Of a stretch of 64,000 nucleotides of DNA, positions 33,941 to 45,526 are shown in pieces (within the stretch, counting starts at the first letter, position 1; each line of letters opens with the position of its first letter). The notes beneath the pieces were generated by a model, which was not told the origin of the DNA, did no database searches, and saw only the letters and a program-made list of their open reading frames with translations. Source of the DNA: ZLKRG44 sp964555705 (GTDB taxonomy: Bacteria > Planctomycetota > Phycisphaerae > Phycisphaerales > SM1A02); assembly GCA_964555705.1 (NCBI GenBank), contig CAZKTN010000003.1:1-64000 (forward strand), in the 5' to 3' direction. Made by a program: the position numbers and the translations under genes.

Positions 33941-34611
33941 AGCGCCCCGATGCCCTTCGGACCGTGGAACTTGTGCGCCGAGAGGGTCATGAGGTCCGCG
34001 CCCAGCGCCCGAAAGTCAGTGGGCATCTTGCCGACCCACTGCGTAGCGTCAGTGTGGAACCGGACGCCCGCATCGCGGCACATGCGTGCCGCGGCTGGAG
34101 CATCGAGCAGTGCGCCGGTCTCATTGTTGGCCCACATCAGCGACACGAGCGCGATCTCGCCGGCGCGGGCGCTCAGCATCGACTCGAGCGCGCCGAGGTC
34201 CGCGGCGCCGTCAGCGTGCGGAAGCCAGTGCACCGCACAGAGCCCGCGCGACTCGAGCTCCGTGACGCACTCGCGCACCGCGCTGTGCTCAAGCCGTGTG
34301 GTCACGACCAGCGGCTGCACAGCTGGCGCACCGGCTGCGGCCGACCGTGCCGTCCACGCATCGATAGACCCGCGGATCGCATGGCTGCAGGACTCGGTGC
34401 CGCCGGAGGTGAAGACGACCTCGCGCGGGGTGCAGCCCACGAGCGAGGCCACCGACTCGCGCGCGAGCTCCACCGCGTGCCGCGCAGCCATGCCCACCTG
34501 GTGGATGCTCGAGGGGTTGCCCCACCCGCTTCGCATGGCGTCCACCATCGCATCAATCACCGCGGGTGACGGTGCGGTCGTGGCGTTGTGGTCGAGGTCG
34601 ATGAGCTCCAT
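33941..34611 (-). CDS. Cysteine desulfurase (NifS/IscS family), C-terminal half missing
   Basis: 223 codons from ATG 34611 (MELIDLDHNATTAPSP) to the gap; ATG 34641 would add 10 residues. Class V aminotransferase landmarks: DHNATT, GNPSSIHQVG, FTSGGTESCSHAIRG, MWANNETG (the N-N-E-T-G motif), HTDATQWVGK and the PLP lysine region SAHKFHGPKGIG. The segment with the catalytic Cys loop lies in the gap, so NifS, IscS and SufS types cannot be separated, though the N terminus is NifS/IscS-like. No iscU or nifU partner is visible. Confidence 0.9.
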
Positions 34612-34642
34612 TGGTCGATGAAACCGGACGGGTCCTGACATG

Positions 34643-34671
34643 ACAGGACCCCGGCGAGACCGGGGTCCTGT
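34643..34671 (-). terminator. 12-bp hairpin downstream of tRNA-Leu
   Basis: Perfect stem ACAGGACCCCGG (34643-34654) with CCGGGGTCCTGT (34660-34671) and loop CGAGA. It lies 40 bp after the tRNA-Leu 3' end and just upstream of the desulfurase start. No T-run follows on either strand, so termination may be weak or factor-assisted. Confidence 0.55.
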
Positions 34672-34710
34672 TCAGTCATGTGATGCTGAGCCTGGCCGCT
34701 CGCATCGAAG

Positions 34711-34794
34711 TGCGGATGAGAGGAATCGAACCTCCACGGGTGTTACCCCACAAGAACCTGAATCTTGCGCGTCTGCCAGTTCCGCCACATCCGC
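34711..34794 (-). tRNA. tRNA-Leu (anticodon CAG)
   Basis: 84-nt class II tRNA on the minus strand: acceptor GCGGATG/CATCCGC, anticodon stem CAAGA/TCTTG with loop TTCAGGT, a long variable arm (TGGGGTAACACCCG region), T loop TTCGATT and discriminator A. CCA is not encoded. It reads CUG. Confidence 0.96.
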
Positions 34795-34896
34795 GCGGTC
34801 GACAAGTGTAGCAGGCGGACCAGGCCCCTGGCCCGACCCGCCTGCCACACCGCTCTCCGACGTGAATCGAGGGAATCCGGGATCCCGCGGCGGGGA

Positions 34897-36267
<1,371 letters not shown>

Positions 36268-36501
36268 TTGGTTCTGTGTCCTTCCTTGGGTTGTGCCGAG
36301 CCCAGTGCTCGTCTGCGTGATAGGTGTCTGTTAGGTTCTCCGCCTTGATCGGATCTGTCAAGATCTGTTCGGTAGATTTTTGGGTCCGACCCTCACCCGG
36401 CCACCCTAGCGCCCCTAGACCCCCCCTCAGGCCGATTCGCCCAAAAGTCGGCAACATCGCCCGAGCAGGCGCCGCCCCCACCCCTGACTCCACCTCACCG
36501 A
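36268..36501 (-). promoter_or_regulatory. recA upstream region (234 bp)
   Basis: No gene fits here. On the minus strand TTGACA occurs at 36356-36361 and a CGAAC half-site a few bases upstream of it, suggestive of a -35 and half a Gram-positive-type LexA operator. No well-spaced -10 or full operator follows. A GGAAGGA ribosome-binding site lies near 36280. The part nearest the decarboxylase gene is C/T-rich on the plus strand and featureless. Confidence 0.3.
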
Positions 36502-37479
<978 letters not shown>

Positions 37480-37491
37480 GTGTGGCGCGCG

Positions 37492-37497
37492 AGGATA
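37492..37497 (-). promoter_or_regulatory. -10-like TATCCT within a GGATATCC palindrome
   Basis: Minus-strand TATCCT lies 12 nt before the decarboxylase ATG. The palindromic GGATATCC also offers TATCCG on the plus strand, 16 nt before anmK. It may be a shared element for two short-leader transcripts, but spacing is less ideal than at other starts. Confidence 0.3.
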
Positions 37498-37517
37498 TCC
37501 GCGGCGAGAATGCCCGC

Positions 37518-38360
37518 ATGGACCAGCCCCCACTCGCCCGAACTGTCGTCGGCTGCATGAGCGGCACAAGCGCAGACGGCATCGATGCCGCTGCAGTGCG
37601 CATCAGCGGGCGCGGGCTCGATGCAACCCACGCGTCCGTCGGGTTTGCGTCGGTGCCCTACGGGTCGCTCACCGAGCCCGTGCGGGCCCTCCAGCGCGGC
37701 GCAGCGATGACCGCAGCCGAGATCGCGTCCCTCTCGCGCGAGCTCGCGCTGCTGCACGCCGACCTGATCGGAAGCATGGTGGCGCAGGCAGGCCAGCCCG
37801 ACCTCATCGTGATGCACGGCCAGACGATCCATCACGCACCGCCTGTGTCGTGGCAGCTCGCATCGCCCGCAGTCGTTGCCGCCGCACTTGACTGCAACGT
37901 GATGTCAGACCTCCGCGCCGCNNNNNNNNNNNNNNNNNNNNNNNNNNNNNNNNNNNNNNNNNNNNNNNNNNNNNNNNNNNNNNNNNNNNNNNNNNNNNNN
38001 NNNNNNNNNNNNNNNNNNNNNGAGGACGCGCTTGCCACGACCGCGGATGCCATCGCCCAGGCAATCGCGCATGTCGTAGGCGCGCACGGCGCCGAAGACT
38101 GGTTCGCTGCCGGGGGCGGAACGAGGAACGCAGCCCTGATGCGGGCAATTGCGCAGCGCGCCGCGGTGTGCGGGGCCAGGCTCCACACCACTGACGCGCT
38201 CGGGGTCGCGACACAGGCCCGCGAGGCGATCGCCATGGCGGCACTCGGGGCCGCAGCGCAGGACGGCGCATGCATCACGCTTGACGCCATCACGGGGCGC
38301 CGGGCACGGCGCGTGCTCGATGGCATCTTCACACGTTCACACCGAATCTTCACAATCTGA
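37518..38360 (+). CDS. anmK: Anhydro-N-acetylmuramic acid kinase, interrupted by gap
   Basis: ATG 37518 gives MDQPPLARTVVGCMSGTSAD, with the AnmK phosphate-binding start GCMSGTSADGID. MHGQTIHHAP follows, and after the gap WFAAGGGTRNAALMRAI and AREAIAMAALGA. About 248 residues are visible against a usual 360-380, so some 120 residues (about 350 bp) are hidden by the 100-N placeholder. The enzyme phosphorylates and opens 1,6-anhydroMurNAc to MurNAc-6-P during peptidoglycan recycling. The last codons overlap TTCACA repeats upstream of phoB. Confidence 0.93.
   Translation: MDQPPLARTVVGCMSGTSADGIDAAAVRISGRGLDATHASVGFASVPYGSLTEPVRALQRGAAMTAAEIASLSRELALLHADLIGSMVAQAGQPDLIVMHGQTIHHAPPVSWQLASPAVVAAALDCNVMSDLRAXXXXXXXXXXXXXXXXXXXXXXXXXXXXXXXXXXEDALATTADAIAQAIAHVVGAHGAEDWFAAGGGTRNAALMRAIAQRAAVCGARLHTTDALGVATQAREAIAMAALGAAAQDGACITLDAITGRRARRVLDGIFTRSHRIFTI
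37922..38021. other. Assembly gap (100 N) inside anmK
   Basis: A 100-N placeholder with non-overlapping flanks. The AnmK family length implies about 350 bp is missing. Confidence 0.98.
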
Positions 38361-38391
38361 GCGACATTCGGGCGCACCGACTGCGGATAAT
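38328..38391 (+). promoter_or_regulatory. Putative phoB promoter with TTCACA repeats
   Basis: TTCACA occurs three times, at 38328, 38336 and 38349, upstream of a GATAAT -10-like element (38386-38391). TTCAC-type direct repeats are the core of PhoP/PhoB boxes in several bacteria, and GTGAAC (its complement) also precedes pstS. Spacing is irregular (8 and 13 bp), so the regulatory reading is tentative. Confidence 0.3.
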
Positions 38392-38429
38392 CGCACCTCA
38401 CGCTCGCCCCCCTCTCCTGGAGTTCACCC

Positions 38430-39158
38430 GTGCCACAGCCAGTCGCGCTGATTGTCGAGGACGAGACAGAGATTGCCGAGCTCGTGCAGTTCCATCTCGA
38501 GCGCGAGGGCATCAGCGCGCACTCGGTCAAGAGCGGCCGCAAGGCGCTCGATGTCGTGCGCCACGCGAAGCCCGACATCATCCTGCTTGACCTCATGCTT
38601 CCCGACCTCGACGGCCTCGAGGTGTGCAGGCGCCTCAAGCAGGACCGCGAGACCCGCGACGTCCCCGTCGTGATGCTGACCGCGCGCGGCGCCGAGAGCG
38701 ACATCGTGGCAGGCATCGAGATGGGCGCGGACGACTACGTGACGAAGCCCTTCAGCCCGCGGGTGCTTCTCGCGCGGGTGCGCGCCGTGCTCCGCCGCAA
38801 CCAGGCGCCCGGCACCGATGACAACCCGGACCGCCGCACGCTGCTCGATGGCCGTCTCGTGATCGATGCGGCGCGCCATGCGATCACCGTCGACGGCTCC
38901 CCCGCCGACTTCACGGTGACCGAGTTCGCGCTGCTTGAGTTCCTTGCGCAGAAGCCAGGGTTCGTGCGCACGCGCGACCAGATCATCGCCGCCGTCCACG
39001 GCCGCTCCACTGTGCTCTCGCCGCGCACCGTCGACGTGCATGTCACTGCTGTCAGGCGCAAGCTCGGGCCCCTCGGCGATGCGATCGAGACCGTGCGTGG
39101 CGTCGGCTACCGGTTCTCCGAAGAGGCTCCCGCGAGCGCAGCGCCGCCAACCGCGTAG
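38430..39158 (+). CDS. phoB: Phosphate response regulator PhoB (OmpR family)
   Basis: 242 aa from GTG 38430 with GGAG seven nt upstream. Receiver domain: acidic pair EDE near residue 10, phospho-acceptor Asp in ILLDLMLPDLDG, Thr in VVMLTARG and Lys in DDYVTKPFSP. The winged-helix C-terminal domain includes DFTVTEFALLEFLAQ, then SPRTVDVHVTAVRRKLG and VRGVGYRF. The adjoining phoR-pst-phoU genes identify it as PhoB/PhoP rather than another OmpR member. It activates phosphate-starvation genes. Confidence 0.94.
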   Translation: MPQPVALIVEDETEIAELVQFHLEREGISAHSVKSGRKALDVVRHAKPDIILLDLMLPDLDGLEVCRRLKQDRETRDVPVVMLTARGAESDIVAGIEMGADDYVTKPFSPRVLLARVRAVLRRNQAPGTDDNPDRRTLLDGRLVIDAARHAITVDGSPADFTVTEFALLEFLAQKPGFVRTRDQIIAAVHGRSTVLSPRTVDVHVTAVRRKLGPLGDAIETVRGVGYRFSEEAPASAAPPTA

Positions 39159-39161
39159 CCT
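39156..39161 (+). promoter_or_regulatory. -10 hexamer TAGCCT at the phoR start
   Basis: TAGCCT overlaps the phoB stop codon and ends 6 nt before ATG 39168. phoR could therefore have its own leaderless transcript as well as read-through from phoB. Confidence 0.4.
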
Positions 39162-39167
39162 GCGCGG

Positions 39168-40583
39168 ATGCGTCCCGGCCGGACGGCCATGCTGCTTGCG
39201 CTGATGCGCGCCATCGGCGTGCTTGGGATCGCTGTTGGACTCGCGGTCGCTCTCTGGACGGAGCACCCGAAGGCGGGAGCGTTCGTGTCCGCGTGCGGCG
39301 TCCTGACGGCATGGACAGCGGGGCGCGCGCGCCGCAGGCACGAGCTGGCGACCGTCAGCGACCTGCTCGTGCGGATCGGCGACGGCGACATCGCCGCGCG
39401 TGCCCGAATGCCGATCGAGCCCGAGGCGTCGCGCGTGATGCGTGCCGCGCTCCGTGCCCAGCGGGGCTTCGCGGAGGCGCTCGCGCGTGCCGAGGACGAG
39501 CGCGACGAGCTCCGCGCGACACTTGGGGCGCTCGGCACAGGGCTGCTCTCGCTCGACGCGCAGCGCCGCGTGCGCAGCACAAATGCGGCGGCGGAGCGAA
39601 TCCTCGGCATCCAGGGCACCGCAGTGCGAGGCCGGCTACTCGCCGAATGCGTGCGCGACCCCGAGCTGCTGACGTTCGTGGAGGATTCCTTCGCGAGCGC
39701 GAGCCGCGAGGACGTGGTGCCGCGCGTACCCGGACAGCACCCGCTCAACGGCAGCCCGCGCCCCGCGGAGCTCCAGCTTCAGGGACCGGGCGCCGCGGCG
39801 GTGGTGGCCGCCGCAGAGCCGCTGCGCCGCGCCGATGGGCGCATCGACGGCATGATCATCCTGATCGAGGATGTCACGCGACTTCGCCGGCTCGAGTCGA
39901 TGCGCACCGACTTCGCCGCGAACGTCTCGCACGAGCTTCGCACGCCCATCACCAACATCAAGGGATACGCAGAGACGCTGCAGGAGGTCGGCTTCGATGA
40001 CGCCGCGCAGGCACGGCGCTTTGTGGAGGTGATCCAGCGCAATGCGCAGCGACTCGCCGCGCTCGTGGAGGACATCCTGCTGCTCTCCTTCCTCGAGCAG
40101 CCCGGGCATGCAGAGCAGATCGAGAAGCACCCGATCGCCGTAGATGAGGTGATCGCCGAGGTGGTGGAGGAGCTCGGGCCTCCGGCAGCAGCGCGCCGCG
40201 TCACTGTGCAGGTTGCGGCACTCTCCGGCCTCGTCATCACGGCTGACCGGCGCCTTGCGCTGCAGGCGATCGGGAACCTCGTGTCGAACGCCGTGAAGTT
40301 CTCGACGGAAGGCGCAACCGTCCGCGTATGGGTCACCAAGGACCGCGGCTTCGCGGAGATCGCCGTCGCTGACGAGGGACCCGGTATCCCCGAGCGGCAT
40401 CTCCCCCGCATCTTCGAGCGCTTCTACAGGGTGGACAAGGCGCGCAGCCGCGAGCAGGGCGGCACAGGGCTCGGCCTCTCGATCGTGAAGCACGTGGCCC
40501 GGGTCCACGGCGGCAGCATCCACGCCGAGAGCGTGGTTGGCCGGGGATCGACCTTTCGGCTGCTGCTACCGCTGGCCGCATAG
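39168..40583 (+). CDS. phoR: Phosphate sensor histidine kinase PhoR
   Basis: 471 aa. Two membrane helices near residues 8-28 and 33-50, a HAMP-like linker, a PAS domain at about 110-235 (ALGTGLLSLDAQRRVRSTNA, then IILIEDVTRLRRLE), and HisKA with the phospho-His in FAANVSHELRTPITNIKGYA. The HATPase domain has the N box NLVSNAVKFS, G1 DEGPGIP and G2 GGTGLGLSIVKHVA. Nine bp separate it from phoB. The small periplasmic part fits sensing through the Pst/PhoU complex rather than direct ligand binding. Confidence 0.94.
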   Translation: MRPGRTAMLLALMRAIGVLGIAVGLAVALWTEHPKAGAFVSACGVLTAWTAGRARRRHELATVSDLLVRIGDGDIAARARMPIEPEASRVMRAALRAQRGFAEALARAEDERDELRATLGALGTGLLSLDAQRRVRSTNAAAERILGIQGTAVRGRLLAECVRDPELLTFVEDSFASASREDVVPRVPGQHPLNGSPRPAELQLQGPGAAAVVAAAEPLRRADGRIDGMIILIEDVTRLRRLESMRTDFAANVSHELRTPITNIKGYAETLQEVGFDDAAQARRFVEVIQRNAQRLAALVEDILLLSFLEQPGHAEQIEKHPIAVDEVIAEVVEELGPPAAARRVTVQVAALSGLVITADRRLALQAIGNLVSNAVKFSTEGATVRVWVTKDRGFAEIAVADEGPGIPERHLPRIFERFYRVDKARSREQGGTGLGLSIVKHVARVHGGSIHAESVVGRGSTFRLLLPLAA

Positions 40584-40606
40584 TCCGAGAACTGGCTCGT
40601 CTACAC

Positions 40607-40644
40607 CGTTTCTAAACGAAACGTGAACATTCGGCGGGGATACT
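40607..40644 (+). promoter_or_regulatory. pstS promoter with inverted repeat and -10
   Basis: CGTTTC (40607-40612) and GAAACG (40618-40623) form an inverted repeat; GTGAAC (40623-40628), complement of GTTCAC, overlaps its end. GATACT (40639-40644) is a plausible -10, giving a roughly 25-nt leader with AAGGA before ATG 40675. It is a candidate PhoB site. Confidence 0.4.
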
Positions 40645-40674
40645 GCGGCACCCACGAACGCGAAGGACCTCAGC

Positions 40675-41664
40675 ATGACCCTCACACGCGCCCGAATGCT
40701 TGCCCCCGCCGCCCTCCTCTGCACCCTCCTCGCCGCGGGCGCGGGCCAGGACTCCGCCGCCCTCCGAGGTGCGATCCGCATCGACGGATCGAGCACGGTG
40801 TACCCCATCACGGAGGCCGTCGCGGAGGAGTTCTCGAAGCAGGCGTCGAAGGTCAACGTGTCGGTCGGCATCTCGGGCACTGGCGGCGGCTTCAAGCGCT
40901 TCTGCGTGGGCGAGACCGACATCACCGACGCATCGCGCCCCATCACCCCGAGCGAGGTGACGCTCGCCGCCGAGAAGAAGGTTGAGTACATCGAGATCCC
41001 TGTCGCCTACGACGCGCTCACGGTGGTCGTCAATCCAAAGAACGACTGGGTGAAGTCGCTCACCGTCGAGCAGGTGCGCAAGATCTACTCCGCCGCCGGC
41101 GCCGCGAAGACCTGGAAGGACCTCGATCCCGCGTGGCCGGACCGCCCGCTGAAGGTCTTCTCTCCGGGCACCGACTCCGGCACGTTTGACTACTTCAAGG
41201 AAGTGGTGATCGGCAAGGACGGCAACGTACGCAGCGACATGAGCGTGTCAGAGGACGACAACGCCCTCGTGATGGGCGTCGCGGGCAACCTCGACGGCAT
41301 CGGCTACTTCGGCCTCGCGTACTACGAGGAGAACCAGTCCAAGCTGCGGGCGATCCCCATCGACGGTGGCAAGGGCCCGGTGGCGCCAACGACGAAGACC
41401 GTCAACGACGGCACCTACACGCCGTTCAGCAGGCCGCTCTTCATCTACGTGAACCGCAAGAGCGCGGACCGCACTGAGGTGCAGGCGTTCATCGACTTCT
41501 ACCTCAAGGAGGCCGGCGAGCTTGCGAAGGAGGTCGGGTACGTCAACATGCCTGACGAGATCCTCGCGCGAGCCAAGGCCCGGTGGTCATCGCGCAAGAC
41601 CGGCACCGTCTTCGTGGCCGACGGCAAGAAGGTCGAGGGCGCGTTCTCGGCCCTGTACCGCTAG
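40675..41664 (+). CDS. pstS: Phosphate ABC transporter substrate-binding protein PstS
   Basis: 329 aa. Signal peptide at residues 1-24 (LAPAALLCTLLAAGAG, no lipobox Cys). IDGSSTVYPITEAVAEEF, GISGTGGGFKRFCVGETDI, ASRPI and SPGTDSGTFDYFKE are the phosphate-binding segments. It is periplasmic and delivers phosphate to PstCA. Compared with E. coli PstS it is the PstS-1/SphX-like type with GSST rather than GAGA. First gene of pstSCAB-phoU. Confidence 0.96.
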   Translation: MTLTRARMLAPAALLCTLLAAGAGQDSAALRGAIRIDGSSTVYPITEAVAEEFSKQASKVNVSVGISGTGGGFKRFCVGETDITDASRPITPSEVTLAAEKKVEYIEIPVAYDALTVVVNPKNDWVKSLTVEQVRKIYSAAGAAKTWKDLDPAWPDRPLKVFSPGTDSGTFDYFKEVVIGKDGNVRSDMSVSEDDNALVMGVAGNLDGIGYFGLAYYEENQSKLRAIPIDGGKGPVAPTTKTVNDGTYTPFSRPLFIYVNRKSADRTEVQAFIDFYLKEAGELAKEVGYVNMPDEILARAKARWSSRKTGTVFVADGKKVEGAFSALYR

Positions 41665-41702
41665 GTGACGCACTCGCGCCCGGCGCGACATGATCTGAAC
41701 AG

Positions 41703-41725
41703 GGTCCGGGTACCGTCTCCGGACC
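41703..41725 (+). terminator. Intercistronic hairpin between pstS and pstC
   Basis: GGTCCGG (41703-41709) pairs with CCGGACC (41719-41725). No U-run follows, so it is more likely a partial attenuator or mRNA-end stabiliser that keeps PstS above PstCAB than a full terminator. Confidence 0.4.
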
Positions 41726-41739
41726 TCAGGAACTGACGC

Positions 41740-42705
41740 ATGAGCGCCATGGTCTCATCCTCATCGCCCCTGCTGCCCTCCCGCGGTCGGCAACGATCCC
41801 GCGCGGGACGAATCTGGTCAGAGCGCGTGGTGCGGTGGGTGCTCCTGGGATGCGCCATCTTCAGCATTGTCACCACCTTCGCGATCATCGCGGTGCTCGC
41901 GCAGGAGACGTTCCGCTTCTTCACGATCTCCGACAGCCCGAACATCTCGGTGTGGAAGTTCGTCACCGGCACCGAGTGGAGCCCGCTGCTCGGCGCAGAG
42001 CAGCACTTCGGCGTGCTGCCGCTGGTGTCGGGCACGCTGCTCATCACGGGCATCGCGGCGGTCTTTGCGCTGCCGATAGGCCTCGTCACTGCGGTGTACC
42101 TGAGCGAGTACGCGAGGCCGCGCGTGCGCGCGGTGCTCAAGTCGGTGCTCGAGGTGCTGGCTGGAGTGCCCACCGTCGTGTACGGGTTCTTCGCGCTCAC
42201 CTTCATCACGCCGAACCTGCTGCAGCCGATGTCGGAGGCCTTCGGCACCTACAACGCGCTCAGCGCGGGGCTTGCCGTCGGGTTCATGATCCTGCCCATC
42301 GTGTGCTCGCTCTCCGAGGACGCGCTGCGTGCCGTGCCCCAGAGCCTTCGCGATGGCGCGAATGCGCTCGGAGCCACCAAGTTCGACGTCTCGGTGAAGG
42401 TCGTCGTGCCCGCAGCGCTCTCGGGCGTGATCGCGAGCTTCCTGCTTGCGATGACCCGCGCCATCGGCGAGACCATGATCGTGGCGCTCGCCGCCGGCGG
42501 GCTCGCGCAGCTCACGCTGAATCCGGCCGCGCAGGTGCAGACCATGACGGCGTACATGGTGCAGATCTTCCTGGGCGACGCGCCAGCGGGCGGCGTGGAG
42601 TACCAGTCGAGCTACGCGGTGGCCTTCGTGCTCTTCGTGCTGACGCTGGGCATGACGCTCACTGGCGCGTGGATCCTGCGCCGCTACCGGGAGGCCTACG
42701 AGTGA
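41740..42705 (+). CDS. pstC: Phosphate ABC transporter permease PstC
   Basis: 321 aa. A Ser/Arg-rich cytoplasmic N terminus is followed by six membrane helices. The permease EAA loop is LRAVPQSLRDGANALGATKF, and VPTVVYGFFALTFI and AIGETMIVALAAGG are typical of PstC. It forms the channel with PstA. Its stop overlaps the pstA start (GTGA). Confidence 0.95.
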   Translation: MSAMVSSSSPLLPSRGRQRSRAGRIWSERVVRWVLLGCAIFSIVTTFAIIAVLAQETFRFFTISDSPNISVWKFVTGTEWSPLLGAEQHFGVLPLVSGTLLITGIAAVFALPIGLVTAVYLSEYARPRVRAVLKSVLEVLAGVPTVVYGFFALTFITPNLLQPMSEAFGTYNALSAGLAVGFMILPIVCSLSEDALRAVPQSLRDGANALGATKFDVSVKVVVPAALSGVIASFLLAMTRAIGETMIVALAAGGLAQLTLNPAAQVQTMTAYMVQIFLGDAPAGGVEYQSSYAVAFVLFVLTLGMTLTGAWILRRYREAYE

Positions 42706-43684
42706 GCGGGATGGCGCTCCAGCCTGGTACGCCGCGGGGTCCGGCAGCCGTACTCGCCGCGGCACCGTCGGTCTCGCGCGGCCACCGCATCCTCTCAAAC
42801 CGGCTGTTCCTTGCCGCGTGCCTCCTGTCGACGACTGTCGCGATCGCCGTGCTCGCCACGCTGCTGGTCTCGATCTTCATCGACGGGTGGGGCAGCCTGT
42901 CGTGGGACTTCCTCAACCGCTTCGCCAGCCGCAAGCCTGCCGAGGCCGGCATCAAGGCGCCCCTGTGGGGCTCGATCTGGGTGTGCGGCATCTGCGGGCT
43001 CTTCGCGCTTCCCATCGGCATCGGCACCGCGCTCTACCTTGAGGAGTTCGCGTCGCGCAACCGTTTCACCGAGTTCGTGCGCATCAACATCACGAACCTC
43101 TCGGGCGTGCCGAGCATCGTCTACGGCATCATCGGGCTCACTGCCTTCGCGCGCATGTTCGGTGTTGGAGGCAAGGGCGAGCCGATCGCCCTCGGCAACC
43201 CTGACTCGATCTGGTACATCCAACTTCCCTTCGGCTCCGGCGTGCTCGCCGGCGGCCTGACGCTGATGCTGGTGGTGCTGCCGATCGTCATCGTCGCGAG
43301 CGTCGAGGCGCTGCGCGCGGTGCCGCCCTCGATCCGCGCCGGGTCGCTCGCGCTCGGCGGCACCACGTGGCAGACCACATGGCGCCTCGTGCTCCCGGGC
43401 GCGCTCCCGACCATGATGACCGGCGCGATCCTTGCGATGAGCCGTGCGATCGGCGAGGCGGCGCCGCTGCTGGTGCTCGGCGGGTTCCTGCTGGTGTTCC
43501 GAACCCCCGTGAACCTGATGAGCGACTTCACAGTCCTTCCGCTGCAGATCTTCAACTGGGCAAGCCGGCCGCAGGAGACCTTCCACGCGATCGCGGCGAG
43601 CGCGATCATCGTGCAGCTTGGGCTTCTGCTCGCCTTCAACGCCGTCGCGATCTTCATCCGCGCAAAGCTCCAGAGGCCGCTCCA

Positions 43685-43688
<4 letters not shown>
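42702..43688 (+). CDS. pstA: Phosphate ABC transporter permease PstA
   Basis: 328 aa from GTG 42702, with GGGAGG eight nt upstream; ATG 42711 is an alternative. Six membrane helices; FVRINITNLSGVPSIVYGII and the EAA-type loop LRAVPPSIRAGSLALGGTTW, then AIGEAAPLLVLGGF. It pairs with PstC. It overlaps pstC by 4 nt and pstB by 4 nt, so the three are translationally coupled. Confidence 0.95.
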
Positions 43689-44560
<872 letters not shown>

Positions 44561-44587
44561 TGCGCGCATCGCCACTGGAGCACACTC

Positions 44588-45244
44588 ATGGGCGTCAACC
44601 TTCACGATGAGATGATCGAGCTGCGCCGCAGCCTGCTTGGCATGGGCGCGCTCGTCGAGCAGCGCGTGAGCCGCGTCGTGGACGCGCTCGTCGAGGGCGA
44701 CCTCGAGGCAGCCGAGATGGTGCGCGCGGGCGACGACGAGGTGGACAGGCTCGAGGTCGCGCTCGAGTCGCAGTGCATGCGGCTCATCGCGCTCGCGCAC
44801 CCGGTCGCGGGCGACCTCCGCTTCGTGCTCTCGGTGATCCGCATCTCGAGCGAGCTCGAGCGCATCGGGGACCTCGCGCGCGGCATCGCCAAGCGCATCA
44901 TCAAGCTCTCGCAGATGGAGCCGGTGGACGTGTCGGCGCCCCTGGTCGACCTGGCCTTCGCGGCGCGCACGATGCTCTCCGACGTGCTCGCGGCACTCTC
45001 CAACGAGGATGCCGCGCTCTGCCGCCAGGTGCGCCGCTCCGACAAGCGTGTCGACGACATCCACAAGGCGGTGCTGATGTGGGGCCGCGAGGAGATCCCC
45101 CGCCACCCCGAGCAGTCGCGCGCCATGATCGAGATCCTGACCATGGCCCAGCGCTTCGAGCGCATTGCGGACATCACCACGAACATCGCGGAGGACGTGA
45201 TCTTCGTGCTTGAGGGCCGGCTGGTGCGCCACGAGGCGGACTGA
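44588..45244 (+). CDS. phoU: Phosphate signalling protein PhoU
   Basis: 218 aa, all-helical. Two PhoU repeats are visible, each with the metal-binding E/D-x3-D type motif: ISSELERIGDLARGIAKRII and AQRFERIADITTNIAEDVIF. It links Pst transport state to PhoR, restraining the kinase when phosphate is plentiful. It ends the Pho module; the next promoter lies before rpmH. Confidence 0.95.
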   Translation: MGVNLHDEMIELRRSLLGMGALVEQRVSRVVDALVEGDLEAAEMVRAGDDEVDRLEVALESQCMRLIALAHPVAGDLRFVLSVIRISSELERIGDLARGIAKRIIKLSQMEPVDVSAPLVDLAFAARTMLSDVLAALSNEDAALCRQVRRSDKRVDDIHKAVLMWGREEIPRHPEQSRAMIEILTMAQRFERIADITTNIAEDVIFVLEGRLVRHEAD

Positions 45245-45379
45245 GCCTCTCGAGGGCTGTCCACGGTCCGATACTTAGGCGCCAGCGATGGCTGCCCGTC
45301 CGAGGATGCGCAGGCGGGCGGCGGTCGCCGAGTTTGGCTATGCTGCGCGGCTCGGCGCTTGGCGCCGGAGGCACACGCC

Positions 45380-45520
45380 ATGCACTATCCCCACAAGACC
45401 AGCCGCCGCAAGAAGGTGCGCGCCGTCGGATTCCGCGCCCGGATGAAGACCCGCAAGGGCCGCAAGATCATCAGCCGGAAGCGCCGCGTCGGCCGCCGCA
45501 TCAATCCGCGCAAGACCTGA
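45380..45520 (+). CDS. rpmH: 50S ribosomal protein bL34
   Basis: 46 aa. The core KKVRAVGFRARMKTRKGRKI followed by ISRKRRVGRR is bL34 (E. coli R-V-H-G-F-R-A-R-M-x-T-K-x-G-R). The N terminus MHYPHKTSRR replaces the usual MKRTYQPS. GGAGG lies 9 nt before the ATG, and a TATGCT hexamer near 45338 could be the promoter, giving a roughly 33-nt leader. rnpA, the normal neighbour, is absent. aroK starts 6 nt downstream. Confidence 0.93.
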   Translation: MHYPHKTSRRKKVRAVGFRARMKTRKGRKIISRKRRVGRRINPRKT

Positions 45521-45526
45521 CGTCTC

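Noticed and set aside
32653..34569. Open frame running through pgi, the N gap and the desulfurase antisense strand
   Set aside because: Continuity depends on the 100-N placeholder; neither side has protein-like motifs.
36350..36370. LexA/SOS box upstream of recA
   Set aside because: Only a CGAAC half-site next to TTGACA; no second half at the right spacing.
38424..39341. 305-aa minus-strand frame
   Set aside because: Antisense to phoB; no motif.
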